Shown here: positions 14,002 through 21,745 of the stretch, in pieces
Position numbering within the stretch: the first letter of the stretch is position 1
Layout of the letters: every line of letters begins with the position of its first letter
IMG/VR virus record: IMGVR_UViG_3300048927_000642
Coordinates: 1-24,457 of that record
From: a virus
Reading direction: 5' to 3' (one strand)
Length of the DNA: 24,457 nt
Translations under genes and position numbers: made by a program
The notes under the pieces: generated by a model
Told to the model about the DNA's origin: nothing
Database searches by the model: none
Seen by the model: the letters and a program-made list of their open reading frames with translations, nothing else

Positions 14002-15090
14002 ATGTCCGGATACTTCAAGGTGTCGATGGGTGCGGCAAAGGCCATCGCAAATGCAAGTGAAGGGCCGGATCTGCTCGCCGGCTATATGACGCTGGCGTCA
14101 TACGCCTATGGTCCGAAGCGCGAGCATACAGCTGCGGGCGCGAAAGCGATTCGCCTGACAACTGGATGCTCCGACTTCCGTTCAAAGAAGGTTCTGAAGC
14201 GCCTTCTTTCATTCGGGGCGGACCACGGGTTGCCTCAAGGTCTGATAAGCGCGACCGGGCGTAAGAAGGCCAACGCTGACGAATACAGGATCGAGCATTG
14301 GGGGGATGAATTTGCCTATCTGCCATCCCTGCTCACCGATCGGCATCCTGAATTCGGGTCGCATCTTGCTCGGCTCCTGCTGATGGATGAGCCAGAGTCG
14401 GCCATCAGAGATGCCTTGACTGTGCTCCTACACGTGTATGCGTCCACTGACTACGCTGAGTGGTTTGGTTGCCCGCCTGACACCATGCCCTACAGAGATT
14501 GGCAACAGTCCGGGACTGCTGGCCAGGACTTTGAGCTTGGGTATCAGGGTGACGTCGGCGCGCTTCAGCTGTGGCTTGTTTCTGAGAGAGAGGAGGAAGC
14601 TTGGCGAGTTCCGCGCCAAGTAGTTACTAGCCTATTTGGGTCTGACTCCGAGGACAGCATTGCCCGCTTCTGGAGAGCCTGGGACTGTCTGATCGAAGCG
14701 GGGTCCCTCGTCACCGTGGTGTCGGTGCAATCCGGAGGGCGGGCCTACCCCCTGTGGGTGTACTCCAAGGGCTATCGGCAATCCCTAATGGAGCACCATG
14801 GAATCGTTGCCGATCTTGGGAGGGAGGCGCAGCTCGCAGCCTGTGCAAGCGGGCTTGATCCAGACAATCTGGTGATCCGATACGCAGTCGACGATCTGGA
14901 GGGAGCCGGATCGGGGCTCTTCTACTGTTTCGGCAAGTCGCCGAAAGTGCGAACCATCGTAGCCCCCCGCCTGCACGCGCCGACTCCTCTGAACCTTGAT
15001 GGTCTCAAGGAGGCCGCTGCGGTGACCAAGAACATCTCTAGGGAGATCCGGGCAGCCCGCCGCGCGGACCGTGAAACATACGCTGGGTAA
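14002..15090 (+). CDS. Putative winged-helix DNA-binding, possibly replication-initiator-type protein
   Basis: A 362-residue protein; ATG 14002 has GAGGG about 10 nt upstream. The N-terminus (YFKVSMGAAKAI ... LLAGYMTLASYAYGPKREHT, then AIRLTTGCSDFRSKKVLKRLLSFGA) follows the winged-helix pattern of plasmid and phage Rep-like or regulatory proteins: a helix, then a T.AG...I...TG.S..R.K..L..L..FG segment. The remainder shows a second similar segment (WRVPRQVVTSLFGSDSEDSIARFWRAWDCLIEAGSL). It has its own long leader and is followed within 6 bp by phased short repeats that could be its binding sites. The family is not identified with certainty. Confidence 0.6.
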   Translation: MSGYFKVSMGAAKAIANASEGPDLLAGYMTLASYAYGPKREHTAAGAKAIRLTTGCSDFRSKKVLKRLLSFGADHGLPQGLISATGRKKANADEYRIEHWGDEFAYLPSLLTDRHPEFGSHLARLLLMDEPESAIRDALTVLLHVYASTDYAEWFGCPPDTMPYRDWQQSGTAGQDFELGYQGDVGALQLWLVSEREEEAWRVPRQVVTSLFGSDSEDSIARFWRAWDCLIEAGSLVTVVSVQSGGRAYPLWVYSKGYRQSLMEHHGIVADLGREAQLAACASGLDPDNLVIRYAVDDLEGAGSGLFYCFGKSPKVRTIVAPRLHAPTPLNLDGLKEAAAVTKNISREIRAARRADRETYAG

Positions 15091-15095
15091 ACCGC

Positions 15096-15138
15096 TACTT
15101 CCATGGTACTTCCATGACCTTCCATGTGATTTCCAAGA
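15096..15138 (+). repeat. Four helically phased TTCCATG repeats
   Basis: CTTCCATG occurs at 15098, 15109 and 15119, with a fourth variant TTTCCAAG at 15130, giving spacings of 11, 10 and 11 bp. All copies therefore face the same side of the helix. The array starts 6 bp after the stop of the winged-helix gene. Iteron-like autoregulatory or origin sites are possible (inference). Confidence 0.5.
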
Positions 15139-15335
15139 CCACAGGCGCAAAGCAGAGCGTGGCAGCCTCAGGAGCCAAGGCCGCCAGTGGCATTTGCCAA
15201 ACACTGGCAGACGACTACTTCACTGAGCTGGAGCGGTGGCAGGCCAGACGTGAAAAGGCACGTAGATCGAACGCACGCTCTGGGAACGTGATCGACCTCT
15301 GCGCTGTGCGGCTTGGCCGAAAGGCCGTGCGCTGA
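15114..15335 (+). CDS. Small basic hypothetical protein
   Basis: A 73-residue ORF (MTFHVISKTTGAKQSVAASG, then helical and basic ELERWQARREKARRSNARSG). The ATG at 15114 lies inside the TTCCATG repeats and has no clear ribosome site; GTG 15126 is equally weak. A C-terminal basic helix is the only notable feature. It may be co-expressed with the upstream gene. Confidence 0.4.
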   Translation: MTFHVISKTTGAKQSVAASGAKAASGICQTLADDYFTELERWQARREKARRSNARSGNVIDLCAVRLGRKAVR

Positions 15336-15345
15336 GTCAGGGGGG

Positions 15346-15364
15346 GCTACCGGAGAGCGGTAGC
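15346..15364. terminator. Hairpin between convergent genes
   Basis: GCTACCG (15346-15352) pairs with CGGTAGC (15358-15364) around a 5-nt loop. It lies between the ends of a plus-strand and a minus-strand gene. No T-run, so a bidirectional terminator role is tentative. Confidence 0.4.
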
Positions 15365-15375
15365 TATCTCCAGCG

Positions 15376-15594
15376 CTACTTAGCCGGAAGAGTTCGGCCA
15401 TCCCGCATGCACTGTGCGAGCCTCTGCTCGTACTCGTAAGACCCTTCTTGCAGTTGGGACAACCCGGTGCAGGCACGCGCTTCGAAGACCGCGAGGTGGG
15501 ATGCCAGAGCGACCCCGCCAGCAGGCAGGGCAAGAGCAAGCATCACCACGGTGCCAATTCCCAACGAGTTCACGTTCCACATCGAGTTGCTCAT
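15376..15594 (-). CDS. Small membrane-anchored hypothetical protein
   Basis: A 72-residue protein. The ATG with first base at 15594 is chosen because GGAG precedes it by about 5 nt; an ATG 7 codons earlier lacks one. Residues about 11-32 are hydrophobic (LGIGTVVMLALALPAGGVAL) and form one span or a signal anchor. The remaining C-terminal 38 residues contain two Cys (ARACTGL, LAQCMRD) and would lie outside the membrane, where they could form a disulfide. The family is unknown. Confidence 0.55.
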   Translation of the reverse strand: MSNSMWNVNSLGIGTVVMLALALPAGGVALASHLAVFEARACTGLSQLQEGSYEYEQRLAQCMRDGRTLPAK

Positions 15595-15675
15595 GTTCGC
15601 TCCATTTGATGGCACGACGTTCGCAGAGGACCCCTGCGTCTTCTAGTCAGGGGGTTCCTGACATGGATCAGTTGG

Positions 15676-16164
15676 CTACGGCTCGGATTGCATTCCCAAT
15701 TGGCCGCGCCAGAAGGCCAGCGCCTGTGTAAGGAGCTCTCGCATGCTCACATGTCGGCCGTCGGGGCTTTCAAAGTAGATTTCCACTGCCTCGGCGAATA
15801 CGCCTTGGCCGAAGGGAGCATTGAATAGGCCAGGCGTCAGTTTCAGATGATCCGCTCCGTAGATCTGACGGACGCGTGACGGAATTGAGGCCAGCTTCCC
15901 GTGCTTGGCGGCATCGGCTGCATCGGTGAGTAGCTGCAGGTCTGGATGGAGAGCTGACAGAGCTTCGCGGCCTTGGCTCACCGCGTCGCCCATCGCCTTT
16001 CTGGATTGGCTTCCCGTGTAGTTGCCCATCACCCAGTAATCGACCATGTGAGAGGTCACGATCAGTGACAAGATCCCTCGGCGGAACTCCCACGGTCGTT
16101 CTAAGTACTCGGAGCAAGTCGGCTCGACTATCAAGGCGAAGTAGTTCTGGGCTTCAACCCTCAT
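15676..16164 (-). CDS. Hypothetical cytoplasmic protein
   Basis: A 162-residue helical protein: MRVEAQNYFALIVEPTCSEY, then FRRGILSLIVTSHMVDYWVM, then LTDAADAAKHGKLASIPSRV. The order N-terminal helices, H..DYW, and a later A..AKHGKL segment is reminiscent of small HEPN-like or defence-associated families. The HEPN R.....H motif is not clearly present, so no assignment is made. The start at 16164 has only a weak ribosome site. It is separated from the previous minus-strand gene by about 80 bp that hold a small hairpin (GTCAGG/CCTGAC, 15646-15662). Confidence 0.55.
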   Translation of the reverse strand: MRVEAQNYFALIVEPTCSEYLERPWEFRRGILSLIVTSHMVDYWVMGNYTGSQSRKAMGDAVSQGREALSALHPDLQLLTDAADAAKHGKLASIPSRVRQIYGADHLKLTPGLFNAPFGQGVFAEAVEIYFESPDGRHVSMRELLTQALAFWRGQLGMQSEP

Positions 16165-16338
16165 TGGAAGATCTCGCTATGGAAGTGGGTGGATTGAGAA
16201 GGCTGGGAGAAGTCTTTATCGCCCCTGCCAACATCAAGACCTGCTCTCTGCGCCGTTCGCAGAAGGTTGGTTCGCGCCTTGGCCTGGGTCAGTGTCGGGC
16301 TACGCCCGCAACGGCGGGGGCGGCCAGGGCCATCCGTC

Positions 16339-16626
16339 CTACATCACAGGATCGACGGGCGAGACCCTAGCTGCCTCGTCGATTTGCGCCCCAATCGTCC
16401 TAAGGCCACGTTGCAGAGCCGCATTGAAGTCAGCGTGGCCAGTCGAGGCGTGACGATCCGAAATCTCGGGCAGCATCTGCGCCCACAAGAGCGACATTGC
16501 TTCTGCGGCGGAATGTGCGGCGATTGCCGCGCGGAGGCCGTACTCAAGAGCCTTGATGTATCCCAGGTGGGCAGCAAGTTCTGCTTCAACGTCGGCATGG
16601 GCGCCGGTAAAGTTGGGGGTGTCCAT
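16339..16626 (-). CDS. Small helical hypothetical protein
   Basis: A 95-residue protein from the ATG with first base at 16626, which has GGAGG 7 nt upstream; two upstream starts lack it. It is helical and Ala-rich (VEAELAAHLGYIKALEYGLR), with a possible coiled coil. It has no Cys, signal peptide or enzyme motif. It is divergent from the following plus-strand gene with only about 40 bp between them, so any promoters there overlap. The 174 bp between this gene and the one ending at 16164 show nothing recognisable. Confidence 0.55.
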   Translation of the reverse strand: MDTPNFTGAHADVEAELAAHLGYIKALEYGLRAAIAAHSAAEAMSLLWAQMLPEISDRHASTGHADFNAALQRGLRTIGAQIDEAARVSPVDPVM

Positions 16627-16665
16627 TTGAACCTCCATCGACACGGGGCCGAATTGCGGCAATAG

Positions 16666-17307
16666 TTGGCGGGCCCCATAAGGACCCAGGTCTTGAGCAT
16701 CCTCAACGTTCTACTGCGTCCTGACCAGCTTCTTGTCGCGGTCGACACGTTGGCCGAGGACGCGCTGACCGGAGCGCCGTCTGCGGGAGCGAAGCTACTA
16801 CTGATCCCCCAGCACAATCTGGTTCTGGCGACTCGCGGGAGCGCGCAGTTCTTCCTGCGTATCTATGAATTGGCGCTACAGGCCAGCTTCCGCGCAGACT
16901 TCACCATGGAACAGCTCGGCAGAGAGCTGGGGCTTGTAATTGACCAGCTTTGGCCGGCCTACGAAAAGGCCGCTCATGAAGCAGGGATATCCCCAGAGGC
17001 GATAGGCACCGAGCTCGTCCTGGGCGGGTGGTCGCGTCAGGCGGGCCGCATGGTGGCCACCGCATATGCCAAGAGCGACAGTTCGCGCAAAACGCTGGTT
17101 CAACCTCTAGATGGGGGCCTGGCCTCGCCCGGAGAGCCGTTGGCTGGCAGGCCCGATAGCTTTGCCGAAGCCGATTTGCTCGCTGCCGGAAAGCTCCAAG
17201 CCGCTTGGCTCAACAATCGGGTGGGGCGAGAGGCGGCTGGCGGCCGCTTGCTGGCTGGGTTCCTGCAGAAGAGCCAAGCCGTCGTGAAGGATCTCGGGGC
17301 GATATGA
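16666..17307 (+). CDS. Hypothetical protein, possibly Ntn-hydrolase-like
   Basis: About 213 residues if the TTG at 16666 is used; TTG 16693, with AAGGA nearby, is an alternative, and the start is uncertain. The order LLVAVDTLAEDALTGA, KLLLIPQHNLVLATRGSAQF, then IGTELVLGGWSRQAGRMVAT faintly recalls Ntn-hydrolase or proteasome-like folds: a Dt.a.d start, K.. ip.. l....G, and a v..gGwS strand. No N-terminal nucleophile can be assigned. The comparison is by eye and weak. The C-terminal 60 residues are of low complexity (LASPGEPLAGRPDSFAEADL). Confidence 0.6.
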   Translation: MAGPIRTQVLSILNVLLRPDQLLVAVDTLAEDALTGAPSAGAKLLLIPQHNLVLATRGSAQFFLRIYELALQASFRADFTMEQLGRELGLVIDQLWPAYEKAAHEAGISPEAIGTELVLGGWSRQAGRMVATAYAKSDSSRKTLVQPLDGGLASPGEPLAGRPDSFAEADLLAAGKLQAAWLNNRVGREAAGGRLLAGFLQKSQAVVKDLGAI

Positions 17308-17331
17308 AATTGGCAGGGGTTATAGGCAAGT

Positions 17332-17351
17332 GTCCCCGCTTGCGCGGGGAC
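17332..17351. terminator. Perfect hairpin between convergent genes
   Basis: GTCCCCGC (17332-17339) pairs perfectly with GCGGGGAC (17344-17351) around TTGC. It lies between the end of the plus-strand gene (17307) and the end of the minus-strand exported-protein gene (17388). There is no T-run. It probably helps end both transcripts. Confidence 0.5.
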
Positions 17352-17387
17352 TGTTGGCTCTGAAACTGTCAGGCGTCCTGCGTCAGT

Positions 17388-17947
17388 CTACTGCTGGCAG
17401 TAGAACTCGGCTGAGACTTCGTTGACCCGGTCATAATAGTCATTGGGCATGTTTCCGTTACCGGAATACACAAGCTCTGCGCGTCGCATGTAGCTGATGG
17501 CATAGGTCCCAGGCACGTTACACGTTGCCGGAATTGCACCCGTGTACGTTTGACCACCAAACGTGTGCGAGTACTCGGTGCAGGAGTACCCTCCGCCAAG
17601 ATGTTCGGGCTCGGGCCGGCAGTAGCCGATGCTTCCGGCGTAATTTGCTGCCCAGCCGGTGTTTGCGTCGGAGGAGCACGAGCCCAGTCCCTCTGGACCC
17701 CAGTCCCCGTAGGTGTAGAAGCCTGAAGGTCCTTCCACTCCGCCTTGGCACGTGTTGGTCACGACACGATGTAAGGCGCTATACCTTCCGAATCTAACAG
17801 TAGCACCCTGCCAGTTTGAACCCACTGGCCCGCGAACGCATTTTGGGCAAGGCCGGCTGACATCAGGCAAAGAGACGCGCCCAGTAGTAAGCGGCGAAGG
17901 GTTGATCTGGCAGTTCTGACGTCATTTCGCTTCGATTTCACTTCCAT
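17388..17947 (-). pseudogene. Frameshifted gene for an exported Cys-rich protein
   Basis: Two minus-strand frames join to one protein. The first (from ATG 17947 or GTG 17941, after GGAG) encodes a basic start and a clear Sec signal peptide (RRLLLGASLCLMSAGLAQNA, then FAGQWVQTG). The second, open to 17388, encodes the mature part (NWQGATVRFGRYSALHRVVT ... GFYTYGDWGPEGLGSCSSDA ... EFYCQQ) with at least six Cys. The frames overlap between 17759 and 17870. Going from one to the other needs a one-base loss (or two-base gain), or a -1 ribosomal shift. No good slippery heptamer is seen, so a mutation or sequencing error is most likely. Confidence 0.65.
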
Positions 17948-18151
17948 CTCTCCATGAGTAGGGTGGTAGTGCTGCACTGCCCGCGCACGGTCGCAACACC
18001 CCGGCATAGGCGCAATCAGAAAACCGACCGGAACGGCGTAGGTAAAGCCCCACGGCGGCGAGGTATGTGACGCCTGTCGAGGTGTGAGTGATTCAGGTCG
18101 GTGGATGGCGCGTTCGCAGGATCTGCGACGCCCGGCCGTATCCTTCCGTCC

Positions 18152-18655
18152 ATGCTCCCGATGCACGGCTACCAAGGCTTCCGCTCAGCACCACCACCCT
18201 CTGGCTGGGTCCAGCTGAGGGACATATGGGTGCTGTGGTGGAGTGGCCGGCAGATCGCCCAGGTTTCGCCGGCAAAGGAGCGCGGGGTGCGTGTGCATCT
18301 CGACGCCCGGAAGATGTGGCAGACCAAGGATGTGTGGGCGGCGAGCGTCGACCAGGGCAAGCGCTACGCCGAGCGCTGGTGCGCGGCTAGGCTATATCCC
18401 GACCTGCCTCTGCGTGGGGCCGTCGCCCGGCTGACCGACAACACCCCGATACAGCTGCCGCCGCCACTGCCCGGCCTGACGCCGACCCGCGAGCAGCAGC
18501 AACAGGCCCGGCGACTCGCCGAGGCGGGGGCGAAGGAGCTAGAGCGGGTCAAGGAAGCGCTGGAGCCACGTCGACCGCCCGTTGAGACTAGGCCAGTAGG
18601 GGCCCGAATCGGACGAAGGTCCTGCTACGAACGTAGGCGTGCTGCGCCAGCCTGA
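18152..18655 (+). CDS. Hypothetical protein of xanthomonad accessory type
   Basis: About 167 residues from ATG 18152; ATG 18161 is equally possible and neither has a clear ribosome site. The compact N-terminal part is beta-rich and Trp-rich (GWVQLRDIWVLWWSGRQIAQ, then RVHLDARKMWQTKDVWAASV), followed by YAERWCAARLYPDLPLR. The C-terminal half is Pro/Arg-rich and probably disordered (IQLPPPLPGLTPTREQQQQA). No enzyme motif. Similar proteins seem to occur singly in xanthomonad islands (memory only). Confidence 0.6.
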   Translation: MLPMHGYQGFRSAPPPSGWVQLRDIWVLWWSGRQIAQVSPAKERGVRVHLDARKMWQTKDVWAASVDQGKRYAERWCAARLYPDLPLRGAVARLTDNTPIQLPPPLPGLTPTREQQQQARRLAEAGAKELERVKEALEPRRPPVETRPVGARIGRRSCYERRRAAPA

Positions 18656-18773
18656 AAAGGCCATGGCAGGAAACGGCTTCCGGTTCCACAAGAGAGGGCG
18701 AGTGGGGGTCTATGGCACATCTCTGCAAGAGCTGTCTAAACTCACTTCTAGAGCGTAATCGGGGTAGGGCAAG

Positions 18774-19097
18774 GTGCTGAAGCGTTGGATCATTTGGCCG
18801 CTGATCGGACTAGCAATCCAGTGCGCCACTATTGCTTTGGTCATCGGGTTGACCCTGATCTTTGGTGACAAGTGCTGGGCGCCCAGAGTCGGCGGATTGT
18901 TTGTTGGATTTGCTGTTTTCGCCCAAGGGTATGTTTTCGCAAATCAGGATCGCTTCCAGAGACGTCTTCGCTCTGGGATAACCGTTGAGCAGCGTGTTAT
19001 GCACGTGGTCTATGTCGCAAGCGTTCTTGGCACTTTTCTCTGGGCACTTGGGGACCTCGTGCCGATGATGTGGGGCGTCGAGGTCTGCAAACCATGA
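18774..19097 (+). CDS. Small integral membrane protein, three predicted spans
   Basis: A 107-residue protein starting at GTG 18774 with AAGG just before and GGGG further upstream. Hydrophobic stretches at about residues 5-30 (WIIWPLIGLAIQCATIALVI), 38-56 (VGGLFVGFAVFAQGYVFA) and 78-98 (VVYVASVLGTFLWALGDLVP) suggest three spans, with a basic loop (RFQRRLRSG) between the last two. The size and topology also fit holins, but there is no lysis gene nearby, so that is not claimed. Confidence 0.65.
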   Translation: MLKRWIIWPLIGLAIQCATIALVIGLTLIFGDKCWAPRVGGLFVGFAVFAQGYVFANQDRFQRRLRSGITVEQRVMHVVYVASVLGTFLWALGDLVPMMWGVEVCKP

Positions 19098-19216
19098 TCT
19101 GAACCTTCTGGAGCTCAATTGGCATGGAGCCAAATGAAGGAGTAGCATCCCGCCGGAATAGCCCCGAATGGGGTTGCAGGATGTCCACTACGGACCACGC
19201 TTGGGGAGTGAGCGCG

Positions 19217-19861
19217 ATGAAGGGATTTCTGTTGCTCTTCATAGGGCTGGCACTGGCCTGGACGAGCTGTGCTGACGCGCGGGGCGTCCGAGTCAGTGGC
19301 TATATGAGGAAGGACGGTACTTATGTTGCGCCTCACTATAGAAGTGCCCCCAATGGGTCGACGCTAGACAACTACTCAACCCGGGGGAATTACAACCCCT
19401 ACACGGGCCAGGCTGGCAAAAAGAATTCCTACGCTCTACCTCCACGGAGTGGAGGATACGGCTCCGGAGACGTGCCGAGTGTCCCGGCATCTACCTATGC
19501 CCAACCGGTCTATCGTAGCCCTCCGGTTCCGACAGAACCGGCTGCATATCGCTTGGCAGCCTCCAGCGGCAGCTGGCCTAGGTTCAACGCGCCGGCCACG
19601 GCGAGCCCCCAGGATGTGAACGATGTGGAACGCTACGGTAGTGCCCGCGCTAACTACCTGGCGTCGTCGGCCGGAAGTCTCTGCAACGAGTTCTTGCTAG
19701 CCGCTGATGAAATGGCCAGGTCGGCGGAGACACTGGCGAAGTGCGCCTCGCGGATGGATCCCAGGCAGACCTGCGCAGTCGAGGCCGACGACGCCATGCA
19801 GTCATCAATTCGATACCAAGTCAGTGCCAGCAAGGCACAAAGCTACTGCCGCACACCGTAG
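19217..19861 (+). CDS. Exported protein with GxYVxPHxRxxPN repeat-type domain
   Basis: A 214-residue protein. ATG 19217 is chosen because GGAG lies about 10 nt upstream and the protein then starts with a signal peptide (MKGFLLLFIGLALAWTSCADA). Next comes VRVSGYMRKDGTYVAPHYRS, then APNGSTLDNYSTRGNYNPYT, GQAG, a motif common in small exported bacterial proteins of unknown role. A Pro/Ser/Tyr-rich linker leads to a helical C-terminal domain with four Cys (SLCNEFL, AKCASRM, TCAVEAD, SYCRTP). It is probably periplasmic or secreted. Confidence 0.75.
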   Translation: MKGFLLLFIGLALAWTSCADARGVRVSGYMRKDGTYVAPHYRSAPNGSTLDNYSTRGNYNPYTGQAGKKNSYALPPRSGGYGSGDVPSVPASTYAQPVYRSPPVPTEPAAYRLAASSGSWPRFNAPATASPQDVNDVERYGSARANYLASSAGSLCNEFLLAADEMARSAETLAKCASRMDPRQTCAVEADDAMQSSIRYQVSASKAQSYCRTP

Positions 19862-19883
19862 TAAGACGAAATAGGAGGTCACC

Positions 19884-20126
19884 ATGTCCAACGAAGGTAG
19901 TGGCGTCCCTTGGGAGCTGCGTGCAATTGGAGCCGCTGACGTTGGAATACTCTTGGGACTGTCCCCGCGTGCTGTTCTTGAAACAGTGGCGTGTCGCCCA
20001 GACTTCCCGATACGCCTGACCATGCGCCCGGCCACTTGGGTAGCCGGGGAGGTATTGAAGTGGCGGGATGAGAACAGATTTGGGCAACGAGGACGAGCTC
20101 GCAGCCGGATTCAACCATCTGGCTAA
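19884..20126 (+). CDS. AlpA-like small DNA-binding regulator
   Basis: An 80-residue protein with an excellent ribosome site (AGGAGG before ATG 19884). Residues 15-62 (IGAADVGILLGLSPRAVLET, then DFPIRLTMRPATWVAGEVLKWR) match the AlpA / phage HTH pattern: HTH, FP.R, W...EV..W. This is the second such regulator in the element. Its position between cargo genes and the second integrase suggests it regulates that recombinase or neighbouring genes (inference). Confidence 0.75.
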   Translation: MSNEGSGVPWELRAIGAADVGILLGLSPRAVLETVACRPDFPIRLTMRPATWVAGEVLKWRDENRFGQRGRARSRIQPSG

Positions 20127-20158
20127 TTCCACTCTATGGCTTTAGGAGCGGTCGCCAG

Positions 20159-20584
20159 ATGAGGCCGATCTTTCTGTTTCCTGTCTTATCGGTAGCTGGA
20201 CTTTTACTTACGGCATGCACAGGTGAGTCCCAGGAGCACGCGAGTTTTTCTAGGGACCCAACTGCGGAGCAATACGAGGATCGCGAAGTCGTGGAGGAAG
20301 GAACTGTAGGGGAGAGCGCAGGACCATCCGAAGCTCCTTCTGAGTATCCTCCTGTCGATGCAGAGTACTGGGATGCCATAGGCAAGCCGTGCACTGAGGA
20401 CTGCGCTGGACATGAGGCCGGCTACCAGTGGGCGGAGGATAAGGGCATTGCTCACCCTGATGACTGTGGCGGCAATTCACAGTCGTTCATTGAGGGCTGC
20501 GAAGCATACGCCGAGGGCGTGCAGCGAGAGAGCATATCGGGCACCGAGTGCGAGGATCTGGACGGCGACGGATTGTGCGACTGA
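20159..20584 (+). CDS. Acidic lipoprotein with Cys-rich repeat-like domain
   Basis: A 141-residue lipoprotein. A type II signal peptide ends in the lipobox LLTAC, with Cys20 as the lipidation site and Thr at +2, so outer-membrane sorting is expected. An acidic Glu/Pro/Ser linker follows. The folded part, CTEDCAGHEAGYQWAEDKGI, then DDCGGNSQSFIEGCEAYAEG, occurs in many small lipoproteins. The end, CEDLDGDGLCD, is a calcium-loop-like Asp pattern with flanking Cys. AGGAG lies about 11 nt upstream. It probably displays on the cell surface or in the periplasm; the role is unknown. Confidence 0.75.
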   Translation: MRPIFLFPVLSVAGLLLTACTGESQEHASFSRDPTAEQYEDREVVEEGTVGESAGPSEAPSEYPPVDAEYWDAIGKPCTEDCAGHEAGYQWAEDKGIAHPDDCGGNSQSFIEGCEAYAEGVQRESISGTECEDLDGDGLCD

Positions 20585-20624
20585 TCGCGCGATACATCCG
20601 TTGTTGCGCCCGTATTGCTCTGAA

Positions 20625-21554
20625 CTACGGGATCTTGCAGATTGCATCCGTCAGGTGTTCCGGCGACAGGTGGGCATAGCGCCGCGTCATCGCCATGGAG
20701 CTGTGCCCAAGCACCTCCGACACCGTGTGTAGGGGCACGCCAGCCTGCACCAACCATGAGGCGCACGTGTGCCTCAGATCGTGCCAGCGGACGTGTTCCA
20801 GGCCGCATGCAGCACGTGCCTTGGCCCAAGAATCCCGCACCTGATCGTCTGTAGCGCCCAAGGGGAGTCGCGCAGCGATCCCTGCCACCCTCGGGTGCAG
20901 CGGGACCAGTTGCAGCGTCCTTGTCTTGCTGCTTCGGTCTAGGTGAAGGAACCCGCCCCGCACCTCATGCGCAGTCAGGCGGAGCAAATGGCCCCGCCGA
21001 ATCCCTGTGTAAGCCGCCAGCCGCACATAGTCACCCGCAGCCGCGTTGGGGCAGGCCCTCGCCAGCGCTTCGACCTGATCGAGCGTCAGGAATGTCTCGC
21101 GGGGCTTCTCAGGCAACAGGCCAATCGCAGCAGGCCGTTCCAGCCAACCCCACTCGCGCCATGCCATCCGGCTGATCTGCCGTAGGATGCGCCCCTTGTG
21201 GTTCACCGTCGCCGGGGCCTTGCCGATCTCCGCAGCCTTCACCTCTGCCCATACCTGGGCGATCTCCCCCAGCTTCCGACCCGCGATGTAGGGCAGAAGC
21301 GCCCGAACGTGAGCCTTCGTCTTGGGGGCCGAACGCAGACGCGGTACGTGGTCCGTCAGCCAGCGCTCGACTGCATCGGCGATCACTCGTTCCGGCTCTC
21401 TACCGGCCGCAATGTCCTTGAGCGCGGAGATGTACCTGCGTTCGTAGTCTTTCGCGTCTTTGTACGACCAGTGTCGAGAAGTCTTGCGATGCGTTCTTCC
21501 GCCGTATCCGACGGTAACTTGATAGTGACCATTGGCGCGCTTGGTGATGGGCAT
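20625..21554 (-). CDS. int2: Second tyrosine recombinase (phage-type integrase)
   Basis: A 309-residue integrase from the ATG at 21554 (MPITKRANGHYQVTVGYGG), a typical phage-integrase start; an in-frame ATG ten codons upstream is possible. The N-terminal arm-binding part comes first, then the core-binding domain (about residues 55-140). The catalytic set is complete: Arg186 (YTGIRRGHL), Lys210 (SSKT), His258 and Arg261 (WHDLRHT), His284 (LGHSS) and Tyr293 (RRYAHL). His replaces the usual Glu after the Arg box. It overlaps the upstream HTH gene by 172 nt in another frame. It is distinct from the left integrase in family, so it may belong to an older or nested element. The direct attachment site is not identified. 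Confidence 0.9.
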   Translation of the reverse strand: MPITKRANGHYQVTVGYGGRTHRKTSRHWSYKDAKDYERRYISALKDIAAGREPERVIADAVERWLTDHVPRLRSAPKTKAHVRALLPYIAGRKLGEIAQVWAEVKAAEIGKAPATVNHKGRILRQISRMAWREWGWLERPAAIGLLPEKPRETFLTLDQVEALARACPNAAAGDYVRLAAYTGIRRGHLLRLTAHEVRGGFLHLDRSSKTRTLQLVPLHPRVAGIAARLPLGATDDQVRDSWAKARAACGLEHVRWHDLRHTCASWLVQAGVPLHTVSEVLGHSSMAMTRRYAHLSPEHLTDAICKIP

Positions 21555-21745
21555 AGCGTCTTGGCCCTGCACTTGCCCAGCCATACGGCCAGGTCTAGGG
21601 GGTGAATCCTGTCTGACTTCGGGCCTTGGCCCAATCGACACGCGGCCAGCTCGCCTATGTCTATGGCGCGGCGAAGGGTTCGTGGGTGGCAGGCACAAAG
21701 CTCCGCCGCCTGAGCGAGTGTCATTAGCTTGTCAGTCGGAACCAT
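21383..21745 (-). CDS. Excisionase-like HTH protein overlapping integrase 2
   Basis: A 120-residue protein starting at 21745, sharing one base with the upstream stop (TGATG), so coupling decides the start. Residues 8-57 (MTLAQAAELCACHPRTLRRA, then IDIGELAACRLGQGPKSDRI, HPLDLAVWL) are an HTH_17/excisionase-type domain. The C-terminal half (TIKLPSDTAEERIARLLDTG, then Thr/Arg-rich) overlaps the 5' end of integrase 2 by 172 nt. It is likely the directionality factor or regulator of that recombinase. Confidence 0.75.
   Translation of the reverse strand: MVPTDKLMTLAQAAELCACHPRTLRRAIDIGELAACRLGQGPKSDRIHPLDLAVWLGKCRAKTLCPSPSAPMVTIKLPSDTAEERIARLLDTGRTKTRKTTNAGTSPRSRTLRPVESRNE

Noticed and set aside
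16666-16680. GGGCCC-containing sequence as a third attachment core
   Set aside because: Only GGGCCCC is shared; the flanking TGGTG/CACCA of the real core is missing. The GGGCCC sites near 7751 and 7773 fail in the same way.
18774-19097. Holin call for the three-span membrane protein
   Set aside because: Size and topology are compatible, but no endolysin or spanin lies near it and small membrane proteins are common in accessory regions.
20204-20829. Minus-strand ORFs opposite the lipoprotein and plus-strand ORFs opposite integrase 2
   Set aside because: The lipoprotein has a clear lipobox and ribosome site and the integrase has all catalytic residues; the opposite frames show neither motif nor start signal.
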